From: Allacma fusca
Lineage: Eukaryota; Arthropoda; Collembola; Symphypleona; Sminthuridae
Direction of reading: 5' to 3'
Length of the DNA: 64,000 nucleotides
Assembly: GCA_947179485.1 (NCBI GenBank)
Contig: OX359245.1
Location: 9,343,001 to 9,407,000, forward strand
The notes beneath the pieces are model-generated. The model saw only the letters and a list, made by a program, of their open reading frames with translations, had not been told where the DNA came from and ran no database searches. Numbering within the stretch: the stretch's first letter is position 1; every line of letters begins with the position of its first letter. Both the position numbers and the translations under genes were made by a program. Below, one piece after another: positions 23,788-33,591 of the stretch.

Positions 23788-26165
23788 CAGGAGAACCTCG
23801 ATGCAACGGATTTCCAGGAGACCGATAAAATTTGTCCACTATAAAAAATGCCCGTTGTATGCATATAACGGATAAAATCCATTATATAATTTTTAAAATT
23901 ACAAACAAGGCTGATTATTCATACTGACTTAATTTCTTCAAATTAGAACATGACTAATAAACTAACTACTACATGAAAACACCAGACTAATATTATAATT
24001 GTTCAAGTAGAAACGTCGAATTGACTAAATATAGAAGTACAATACAGTAAATTTCCCATATAGTGGTTTCCTCTTAGATGGCATTTCCTCTTTAGTGGCA
24101 TCAAAAAACCCTCCCTAGAGGTTGGCAATGTTAAAGGTATACTATATACTGGCACCCGCTATAATGGTATTCCCTCTATAATGGCACCATTATGTGTTTC
24201 GGTGGCTCGGCCATGCAAAATTATAATAGCAGTTGGCATAAAATTAGCTAGTTAATGGTATAACACGGTGTTATAAAACGTGCGGGAGGTAAATAATGTT
24301 TGTGTCGATTGGTTCAATTTTAATTCTAAATGTTACTGCATACCATGAAATTCTTATTGTGGTATACTGAAGCTCTAGTATTATTAGCTGAAGTTACGTA
24401 ATAGTATCATTGACTTAAAAGGTAAAACGAACAGTCACACAACAAAGCATTGGAATTTTTACCTTGGCCCACTTCTAATAAGTTTCAATATGTTATTTAT
24501 TTTTTAAAGTAATTTAAACGTTTTCCATAATCTGAAGCCAAAATTCGGTGTCTGGAAGGACGCTGTATTATTTTGATGATGTTTTGGAAAGTGTACATGC
24601 CATAAAAATGTGGATTTCTTCGCAAGTAGCTCCGACCAATCGGTCTGGAATGGTGACCTTGCAGTTGAAAAGTTTGCTACTACTTACAATATTACCAGTG
24701 TGAGGGTATCTATGTATATTTACTGAATATTTTAAACTTACTGACCTTTGCATACCTCATAGTTTCACGCATTCTGTACAAATAAGTTATTTTATAAATA
24801 TATTTAGCCAGTTATTAGTTATAAACATTAATAGTATAGAGTTAGCCATTAATACCATATAGTGGCATCTCTATATAGTGGCAGGAATTTGCCACTCCCT
24901 TGGAAACCACTATATAGGAAATTCACTGTACAGCTGGATTTTAAGTCTCAATCGAATCAAAAAACCGATTTGCGATTCAATTTGCCGCAAAGCAAATTAT
25001 TTCGATTCGGTTCACTCAGTGAATCTACTTGAACCATCAATCAAACTGTTCAAGTTCAAGCTGTAAAATACAAAACTTTCCTGATGTTACTTTAATGTCA
25101 TTATGTATAACCATACATATTATAAAGAGTATAGTAAAACCTACGAAAAAATAACAAACGTTGTGGTATACTTACATAGTATTTATACTTTGAATATGCA
25201 AGGAAAATGTACCGGTTGTCAGCAAGAAATAATTTTGAAGGTTAATAAAATTTAATTGAGCAAGATTTCACTCATAATTAGAAGACAAGGATTCTAAAAT
25301 CCATGCTTGCCGACGGCTGCTAAATACCATAAAAATATAATTGAGAGATCTTCAACATGTACTACAAGTACGAAAATTTAGGGACCAACAAAAGCGGGGT
25401 TTTTTGAAGATTTTCAATTACAGGAAAAACTTGATATAACGGATGGCTCTACTATTTACTATTTAGTTACATCGAACACATATGTTTATCCCAGCAAGGC
25501 TCCCCGCATGCATACAGCAGACATTTTTATACCTATTAGTTATAACGGACACACTTTGGAGACCTTCGCAAACATTTTTCATGCACATAACGGATTTTAA
25601 CCGGCAAAAATAGTCTATTGGCTAGTTTAGATTAGTTTAGATTTATATGTTGCAATTTGTTCTTAGTGATAAAACTTTCGAAATATCAAACTGAAAGTGT
25701 TTAAAATTCAGAGACAAATTATATACTAGTTTTTAATATTCAAAGTGAGAGCTCTCAAACCCCATTACATATGCAAAGATCTTCATTCACAGTAAATGAT
25801 ATTTGAAAGAAAGTTTTAAAATTATGACCTACAAATTCATCCAAATGCTAAAACAGTACGGTCATGTGAATTTCCGCTGAACTTTCTGGATTGCATCAGC
25901 AAACAATCACTAAGATTCAGAAATTGTCGAATTGTAATTGTTGTGCTTCTATATTTAATCAATTCGATGCTTCTACAGTTGCTTAATTATTAATTATTAG
26001 TCAGGCGTTTACAAGTTTTATTTCGATTAAATTAAATTGATGCATAACCAGGCTTGGTTGTCATTTTGGAAATAAAATAAGGGACTTTATCCGTTATATG
26101 CATACAACGGCCACTTTTTGTAGCTGACAGATTTTACCGGTCCCCTAAGAATCGAGTTTTTCCTG
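23788..26165. mobile_element. pogo/Tigger-like element, non-autonomous
   Basis: 2,378 bp between TA dinucleotides (23786-23787 and 26166-26167). About 90 bp of inverted terminal repeat is seen: CAGGAGAACCTCGATGCAAC on the left against CAGGAAAAACTCGATTCTTA on the right (reverse-complemented), then GGACCGRTAAAATYTGTC and GTTGTATGCATATAACGG in both. TA duplications and CAGG..ACCTCG..AACGG ends are typical of the pogo/Tigger branch of Tc1/mariner. No transposase frame remains. A second element (24045-24928) is inserted inside. Confidence 0.85.
24045..24928. mobile_element. TA-flanked CAGTGAATTTCC element, nested
   Basis: 884 bp between TA dinucleotides (24043-24044 and 24929-24930). Its left end CAGTAAATTTCCCATATAGT is inverted on the right as ACTATATAGGAAATTCACTG. 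Internal short motifs TATAATGGTATTCCCTCTAT and ATAGTGGCAGGAATTTGCCA are further terminal-like repeats. It is the same family as 32321-33585 and its two paralogues, but lacks the solo LTR those contain. Pogo-like, non-autonomous, younger than the element at 23788-26165 that it interrupts. Confidence 0.85.
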
Positions 26166-26169
26166 TACT

Positions 26170-27295
26170 ATATGAAAGCTAGACGATTAATTTATTGAGT
26201 AATTGAAAACTCAAAGTTCGAATGCCCCCTAAAAACTTCAACATTGAAGTGTACACCCAAGTACTCACATTCGAGTGTGCATACGAAAACTCGAAGTTCA
26301 ATGTGCAAATTGGAGCTCAGTATAGAGTTATAGCTCCAATGCTCAAAGTATTAATATAAATTTGTAACTTCGTTTTATCGCCCTGAAAAAATATTAATTC
26401 AGTTACTCATACAAATAAAATATTCTACGCACTATCTGTCCAAACTATAGACGACTTAAAATGAATTATATAGGTCTGGCGTGTGCATACGTCTATAAAT
26501 GTGCTGATAACAATGACTGACATTATCCTTTCGAAATGACTCTTTCCACGCCTTTAGATGCAAAGCTAGGTTTAGCTGGTGTATTGTCTTGGGTGGCGTC
26601 AATGCTAAAATATTTTTAAAATCATAGCCAGCCTTTGTTTTACATTCCAAAAATCTATTTTTTCCCTGTTTTTATTTACCATAATTTTACAAAAAGACAG
26701 ACCCAAAATTAATTTGCCCGAAAGTCATAATTTTATAAAAGTGGAATTTCCACTTTGGATATTCTTTGTTTGTCACTTCGTCACTGATGGTTTAATTTTA
26801 AATTAATGTTTACCCTCAAAGATTGAGTGCAGACCAATAATTTGTAAATTAAAATTGGGGAGTTGATGGTAACTTTTATAAAACATGGAATGTTTGTAGA
26901 TTTAAAATGAGCGTCCCAAAAGCAGCGAACATGTTTCTCCAGGCTGCAAATATTTTTTTCGACATTCCAATTTACGAAGAAATTACTTAAGTTTTCTTAA
27001 AACAAAATTTTACGACAATTGCTTCCAAGCTTCGCACGATAGTTTTGGAACTCAATTAAAATTTTAGGTAAATGAAATTCAAGGAGCCGGGGGAAACAGA
27101 GATTTATTCCCTTCCAGGAAATATTCCACATGCTACGCTTTTGTACAGCCTGTGGATCAGCTCTCCAGCCTTATGTCCGCTGATGTAACCTACTAAATTT
27201 AGAGAGCCTCATATTCGTTGGAATATCTGTCCGAACTCGGAAATATTTGGTAAAAATTTAGGATTAATTTATGCCTTTTTCTTGTAAATTTTTTG
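26170..27295. other. Intergenic, old repeat fragments
   Basis: Near 26225-26310 there are loosely repeated AACTTCAA/TTCGAAGT and CTCGAAGTTC words that may be a decayed word array. The part near 26585-27000 resembles 10760-11150 (GTGTGGCGTCA-like, GCTAAAATATTTT, TAAAACAT, GAGCGTCC). No gene is supported. Confidence 0.4.
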
Positions 27296-27299
27296 TTAG

Positions 27300-28210
27300 T
27301 TATAAAAACACACCCCTTCTAGTTCATGTAAAGAATGGTAACGGAGATTATCCAGCTCCCCCATTACAGTATTCTGCAAATCCTTTTCCAGATTTTTGGA
27401 AAATGTATCCAAAAGTTATGGATCCAGTGGATCAGGAAGCAGAGCCGTAAATCCGGGTTATTTTTGGAAAACAACGTCAAACAATTTATGAAATGTTTAC
27501 TCAAATTTTGACATTTGCTTCAAAACAATTCGTTGTATGACACTCGTTTGTAGGATGTATCATTGTAGTTCGGAAGAAAGATTTTAGAGTTTCGTACGTA
27601 CGTTCAGGACTTTGGCCGTGGTCTGTTAGCAGAATACAGTTGGTTTGTGGCAGTTAGTCCGCACCCAAATTAAATGAAATATTGGATTGAATATCTCTGC
27701 CGGCGTGAAAGTCGTAACAAAAAATTTTCTTCACAAATTCATTTGTTGCTAGGTTTACCTCGTACTTTATTTGGCACTTCGTAATTTCGTTTGAATAATT
27801 TAGGGTGTTCATTTAAACGTTGAAAATTCCAACTACTACTAAATGTTATTTATTTTCCTGCATAAATTATTAATTTGGATTCTTGATTGTCCTTTATAGC
27901 CAAATCTTGACACCAGCAGGTGTGTGGGGATATGAAAAATCTCAAAATGGTCTGAGAGCTCAAATTTTTAAAACCGTCAAATTCATTAAATTATTATTTC
28001 AGAAATTTCAATATATCCCAGAAACAACAATCTGCATTTATTCATCTGGAAACAATTTTTAAATCAGCCGACAAATTTTCCAAATGAATTGCCAAACACT
28101 GTGGTAGTTTTAATTCCAGATGTTCTCAAATTTATTTCATTGACCTGGGTCAAGATTCCAGGGTACAGGGGTAAAGAACGGGAAGCAAAGTCAGTTGGTT
28201 TTTAGATTGT
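27300..28210 (+). repeat. Dispersed noncoding repeat R1, copy C
   Basis: Collinear with 15060-15890: CAAATCCTTTTCCAGATTTT, AAGTTATGGATCCAG, GTAGTTCGGAAGAAAG, CTCGTACTTTATTTGGCACT, AGCCAAATCTTGACACCAGC, GGTGTGTGGGGATATGAAAA and CATTGACCTGGGTCAAGATT. It has no shared open frame. Confidence 0.65.
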
Positions 28211-28214
28211 AAAC

Positions 28215-29046
28215 CTTTGTACTAATAACTTCTTTATAACTGGGTATCTAATCCAGGTCTGTGTGATTTAAGCAAGAATACATTTATACTAATAAATCAT
28301 ATATTATTTAAGATTTTACCCACATAAAATCTACTTCTTTTTTTAATATCACACAAAAATTGTTTAAAAATATTTGGTGTAAAATAATATTATGAAATAT
28401 TATGAATGTATAGAAATGTCAGCAATATACATCTATGATGCTAAAATTCCTCATGAATTTCTGGCTTGGTTTTCAGGCTGAAATAAGGTACCGGAAAAAT
28501 AATCGGACGGAAGCCAACAACAAATAACTTCACAATAGTAATCTTTGTGAGTAAATGCTTCGCTAAAATTTGTACGTGGTTGGAAAATCCCGAATTTTAT
28601 GTTCTTTCTATTGATCGAACTATTCCGCACTCATTATTATCTTGAGTCTCTAAATCCCGAATTTTATGTTGTTTCTATTGACAGAACTATTCCGCACTCA
28701 TTATTATTTTGAGTCTCTAATATATTTGCAATTGTTCTTAACGTGAGTCTGTAATATATATGCAATTATTGTTGTATTATTGGTCTCTAATATCTACCTA
28801 ATTGTAAGTTTGTAAGTATGTGAGTCATAGACATAAACGCTTAACGTTTTCTAATGAATTAGAAACGGAGCAACTAAAACAATACTTCTACCAAAGAAGC
28901 TTATACATGTTGGATGTATCCGAACTGCAGGATAGATTTAAATGAAAAACGGGAAATATTATAAAACAAAAATGCTTTTAAATTAGTTTAGTTAGTCAAG
29001 GGAATCATTACAGCTAACAATCAGTATGTTTACATACAAAAATTCT
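28215..29046. other. Intergenic with a two-copy tandem repeat
   Basis: At about 28587-28720 a unit of roughly 68 bp is duplicated (AATCCCGAATTTTATGTT, then GAACTATTCCGCACTCATTA, then TTGAGTCTCTAA), with a decayed third unit to about 28790 (GAGTCTGTAATATAT). No gene is supported. Confidence 0.6.
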
Positions 29047-29054
29047 CTTCACAG

Positions 29055-29493
29055 TATGTCTTCTACAAGGGGCAATTTTTTGTCCCGTCCACAATTCCGC
29101 GGAGAAATCCGCGGGACAAAAACATTTCCTGATTCAGTCCCGAAATTACATGGGGACAAACATTTTGTCCCGAAACTGTCCCATCCCGGTTATAATACCA
29201 GTCTTATAAAATGCTCCAAATTTCTTGATTTCTTTAAGAATACCTCCAATAATAGCGAAATATTACTTAAAAAAATATTTACATATAAAACGATTCCCAC
29301 AAATATTCATTTTTAAAACAAAATTATACTGCACAGGTATTGGTTTCTGTCCCGATCTATTGTTCCGTCCCGTCCCGAAATCTTGTGGACGAAAAAATTC
29401 GTCCCGATTCAGTCCCGAAATAACATGGGGACAAAACGTTTGTCCCGAAACTGTCCCGATCCCGTCCCGGTCCCGTCCCGAGTAGAAGCCCTA
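29055..29493. mobile_element. hAT-like MITE with GTCCCG-word ends
   Basis: 439 bp flanked by perfect 8-bp duplications CTTCACAG (29047-29054 and 29494-29501). The left terminus TATGTCTTCTACAAGGGG pairs with the reverse-complemented right terminus TAGGGCTTCTACTCGGGACG. Arrays of GTCCCG/CGGGAC words occupy 29085-29200 and 29345-29480. Two of the array segments share the longer block GATTCAGTCCCGAAAT, then ACATGGGGACAAA, then TTTGTCCCGAAACTGTCCC. No transposase is present. The overlapping open frames are translated array. Confidence 0.9.
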
Positions 29494-29659
29494 CTTCACA
29501 GAAATATTTAATTCCACTGTGGGTTGCCAAGTTGGTTAACATTCCAGAATTTCATTGCGTTTTTCTATGCACTATGTTCTATGTAATGAATAATTTACAA
29601 CGAACGTTGTATTTAAAGAAGTTTTAAATCCATGAATAACTTTATCTTCCGATATGCGG

Positions 29660-29745
29660 GACTAACTCCTAGCCGCGATCTACGGATCGAACATGGGGCA
29701 TGGGCAGGGCGTCGGTGGGTAGTTTCCAAGTGCGCTCAACCATGA
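29660..29745 (-). repeat. tRNA-like SINE fragment
   Basis: Minus strand: an A-box-like TGGTTGAGCGCACTTGG (29726-29742) followed downstream by a B-box TGTTCGATCC (29683-29692). The local sequence is much more GC-rich than its flanks. It is probably a SINE head, perhaps carried by the Helitron-like element that ends just to the right. Confidence 0.4.
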
Positions 29746-29820
29746 TAATTACAACTTTGTGATGTGCTAATGTTCTAATTTAGCTTCAATCTCACTGTTT
29801 TATGCCTGAACACGAAGCAA

Positions 29821-29850
29821 TTACTCCTGCGAAGCAGGGCTTTTTACTAG
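29821..29850 (+). mobile_element. Helitron-like 3' terminus
   Basis: A CCTGC-GAA-GCAGG hairpin (29826-29838) is followed 8-9 bases later by TTACTAG and then T. Helitrons end with a short GC-rich hairpin, about 10 nt, then CTRR, inserted before T. The 5' end was not located; the element may begin near 29645. Confidence is limited because only one terminus is seen. Confidence 0.45.
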
Positions 29851-29944
29851 TGTATACTTATATGACATTGGAGTAACATAAGGTTAATTTTGTATTTTCC
29901 TGCTTGAATCGTTTGATTTATGGTTCAATTCGATTCACAGAACT

Positions 29945-30220
29945 ACTATGTCATGAACATTAGTTTTGTAAAATCTTTACTAAACATATAAGCTAAATCA
30001 AAAAATACACAGAGTGGCGTGGAAACTAAAATATTTGCTAGTTTTGCTGTAAGCGCTTATTTCTCATTTTCATATCCAATTTTAGTGTTACAAATGTTAG
30101 TGAATGGAAGCCCTTTGAAATTAAAGGTGATCAAAAGACTCAATATACCGTAACATTGTCTTATGAACACACAAGAGAGGGAAATCACGAGTTTGGAATT
30201 TACAATTAAAATATTTTAAT
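29945..30220 (+). repeat. Dispersed repeat, pair member 2
   Basis: Counterpart of 1585-1850 in the same orientation, with the same block order. It shows no coding potential. Confidence 0.65.
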
Positions 30221-30224
30221 AATT

Positions 30225-31365
30225 TATATCCGGCCCCGTTCCTCATTCCATTCAAATCGATATTGATTACGGTTTTGAATATGGAATCCATACATACAGA
30301 TTCCGTAATTTTGAATGTTCGTACTATTCAATATGTAATTACTTCAACTTGTAATCATTACTTATATTTCATAATGAGCGCAAAAGCGTAGGCATTTAGA
30401 TTTGGGTTTTAAGTTTGGTAAATTCAACTGTGAATAATATTAGAAAATCCGAGGCAAAATATTTAGACAACCATGTGACCATAGATTCGAATCTGAAAAC
30501 AAATAGGCAGTGTAGTAATCCAGCAACCGTCGCGCAATTATTAAAGTAGTATTCTGTTCTACAAATTTCTCCCGAATAAAACTGAATTGAAAAGGCCAAA
30601 TTAATGCTGCATAATTAAAAAGATTACAAATTAGAACTAATTATTTTCTATCATACACTATAAGGGAATTTGTCTCTTATATGCATATAAGGGAAAGTTT
30701 TTATAAGGGACAAAATATCCCAGTCCCCAGAGATTCCCTTATAACGAGAGATGACTGTAAAAATATGCACATTCTGTATAACAGTCCATAAAAAAATTCC
30801 TGTACCGGTTTTATTGAACTGTAGTAAAACTTTTTTCACGGAATCCCCATAGAGGAAAGTCACAAGTTTACATTTCACATTTAAAATACATTCGTAATTT
30901 TGACGTACGGTGTAAGTTGACCGGAAATATTGACCAATTGTTTTCCAATTTTGGAAACCTCGAAGAACAAAATACTGGATGAAATAGGAATATTAAAATT
31001 ATCGTTTAGATCCGAAATCAGTTTGAATTTCTCACTCTGTTGCACGTTCAGCAATCCTGCAGATTAGTTCCAACAATCCAGATCTGAAAATCTTGCAAAA
31101 TTCAAATAGATTTCTAATTAGCCATAAGGTTATTTCATTCCAATTCATTAGTAACTCATAAGATTATAAAGGATGTCAATTCTGTGTGTGAGAAATTTAC
31201 ACGAGAAAATTGAAAAGTTTGGCGGGAATTCATATTTTCTGAATGAATCAGATTAAGGATTTTTCTGGAACTGTTGAAAGAAGAATTTATATATATACGT
31301 AATTTACGTGTCATCATAAGTATTTAGATAACATCTACAGTGGCGAAAAAATACAAGTCACTCAG
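30225..31365. other. Intergenic with a pogo-like relic
   Basis: At 30655-30757 a short relic has a pogo-like right end before TA (reverse-complement CAGTCATCTCTCGTTATAAG) and inner TTATATGCATATAAG. Its left end (CACTATAAGGGAATTTG) is only partly matching. The part at 30905-31000 resembles 10010-10085 and 56285-56370. No gene is supported. Confidence 0.5.
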
Positions 31366-32308
31366 TAAGGTTCTCAACGGATCGGATATATCCGAACGGA
31401 TACGGATCGGATACGGATACGGATAGGATAAAACTGAAGATTATCCGATCCGATATTTATCCGAACGGATCGGTTTTGTCATTCGCATCCGAAAAAAATC
31501 CCGGATAGGATCGGATACTACTACATAAAATATCCGAATGGATCGGATAGCGACCTTTTGTTTTTCGGATAATCCGACGGATATCCTCGGATATCCGCGG
31601 ATAAACGAATTTTTGAAAACATGACGACCACTCTAATAATTTCTATCTGCTGCAATCACCGACAGGACATTAGTTCGACAATTTCTCAAAACGTTTATAC
31701 TTTTTTCACTTCATGTAGCTTTTGTAGCAAACCTGAAACCGAACCTTACGAATATATTAAGCATGCCGTCTAGTATTTATGTTATGACCAGAAATTCAGT
31801 CATATTTTGAATTTCAGCTGCTTGTTCTAGATACCTGTTCTTATAGGCTTCAAATTGTTAAAGGTTACTAATAAGTCAATATTTCAGAATACCTGATAAG
31901 CGAAAAAAACTCAATTCTTAAATTATTTATGTTAAATGTTTTGCCAAGCAAACATATGCATATGCACGGCTTCTTCCGTCATTAGAATACGTTATAAACT
32001 GACAGAATATTGTATTTAAAACTAAAAGGCAAACTCTAGGATCAATTTTAGCTTCTACAATTGATTCGTGTATCCGCAGATAGGATCGGATATCCGCGGA
32101 TAGGATCGGATAGCTCCTTTTTCGTATCCGACGGCTTCGGATAGGATAAATACGTCATCCGAAAATTTACGGATAAGCTTCGGATAAGATTATTTTTAAT
32201 CCGGAAGAAACGGATAGGATCGGATACGCTTCAGTTTTATCGGTAAAAATTCGGATCGGATAGGATACGGATAGGATAAGGGAATTATCCTATCCGTTGA
32301 GAACCTTA
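31366..32308. mobile_element. hAT-like element with GGATCGGATA words, copy 1
   Basis: 943 bp with inverted termini TAAGGTTCTCAACGGAT at both ends. The outer 230-250 bp on each side are arrays of GGATCGGATA/TATCCGATCC words (31380-31620 and 32070-32300), with AT-rich noncoding DNA between. TACCAAGT follows the right end. In the sister copies TACCAAGT also precedes the left end, giving an 8-bp duplication, while here the left flank is TCACTCAG. No transposase is present. Confidence 0.88.
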
Positions 32309-32320
32309 TACCAAGTCATA

Positions 32321-33585
32321 CAGTGAATTTACCATATAGTGGTTTCCTCTTAGATGGCATTCCCTCTTTAATGGCATCAAAAAACCCTGCTTGGAGGTTT
32401 GTAATGTTAAAGGTATGCAGTATAGTTTCACCCACTATAATGGTATTCCCTCTATAATGTCACTATTATGTGTTACGGTGGCTCAGACAATGCGAAATTA
32501 TAATGGCAGTTGGCATAAAATTAGCTAGATAATGGCTACAAAAGTATAACATGATGTTATAAAACATGCGGGCGGTTAAAAATGCTTGTGTCGGTTGGTT
32601 CAATTTTAATTTCAAATGGTAATACGGTTTGATTATTATTGAGATTTACTGAAGCACGGGAATGATTAGCTGGATTTACGTCATATGATCCGTGACTTAA
32701 GTTAAAGCGAACAGTTATAACACAAATCATTGCCATTTTTGCCTTGGCTAACTTCTAATAAGTTTCAATTCATCTTGATTTTTTAAAATAAATCCAATTA
32801 TTAAATTGAACATTTAAAATGACATTAAACAGACTGTCAAACAAAACCTCATAGTACAAAACCGCAAAGTACTCAGTGGAAGTAATTCCCATTTCCATAA
32901 TCCGAGTAATTTGAAGACGGTAATTTGGTTTCTGGAATGGTGACCTTGCAGTCGAAAAGCTTGTTGCGACTAACATTATTAATAGTATGAGGAAACCAAA
33001 AGTTACTAAATATATTAAACTCAATGAGGCTTAGCATACCTTATAATTTTGAGTATTCTGTAAAAATAAATAAATTTATAAATATATTTAGTTACAGTTA
33101 TCCTCTATAAACATTAATATATAGTATATAGTTAACCATTAGTAACATACAGTGGCATCCCCATATAGTGGCAGGAATTTGTCACTCCCTTGGAGACCAC
33201 TGTATTAATATCTTGTATGGTAGCGTGAATGAAATGAACGTAGATATTAACAACTGGAAAATAGGATAGGAAAGAGTATTTATTCCAAGAAAGGCCGAAT
33301 GTGTAAAAGAGGGAGAGAAGAGATATTCAGGTGTGTAAAGTGTGAGAGTCGGAGGAAGAGTTCCGTGGGCATGAGAGTGTGTAATCTCAGGCCCTGCAAT
33401 GGTAAGGATTGTGAGTTCAGGTTGAGACAGGATTATTCCTGTTGAGACAAGAATAGACAGGAACGGGCGAGGTAGGACGTGTGGGCAAATGACACGTGCC
33501 AATGTACATACATACATACATGAGTGCTCATAATGACACATAGTATATGCAATCTTCGCACAACCACTATATAGGAAATTCACTG
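32321..33585. mobile_element. TA-flanked CAGTGAATTT element with inserted LTR, copy 1
   Basis: Ends CAGTGAATTTACCATATAGT and, inverted, CAGTGAATTTCCTATATAGT, between TA dinucleotides. It matches 24045-24928 along its length (TTCCTCTTAGATGGCAT, CCCTCTATAATG, GCAGGAATTTG, CACTCCCTTGGA). It is longer because a 362-bp solo LTR sits about 18 bp inside its right end. Non-autonomous, pogo-like. Confidence 0.88.
33201..33562 (-). mobile_element. Solo LTR (fossil), copy 1
   Basis: 362 bp that begins TGTGCGAAGATT and ends ATATTAATACA on the minus strand, with the TG...CA layout and an AATAAATA signal near the 3' side. It is flanked by 5-bp duplications ACCAC (33196-33200 and 33563-33567). Comparison with the uninterrupted relative at 24045-24928 confirms that it is an insertion. 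The family (BEL, Gypsy or Copia) cannot be set from the LTR alone. The 150-residue open frame over it is incidental. Confidence 0.85.
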
Positions 33586-33591
33586 TATCTT

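Noticed and set aside
31366-32308. GGATCGGATA arrays considered as a CRISPR array or plain microsatellite
   Set aside because: Words are degenerate, occur in both orientations, lack spacers, and lie strictly between inverted tips with an 8-bp duplication, so a transposon end explains them better.
32770-33024. 84-residue frame with a hydrophobic segment, identical in three copies
   Set aside because: It lies inside a noncoding TA-flanked element, and the relative at 24045-24928 does not preserve the protein.
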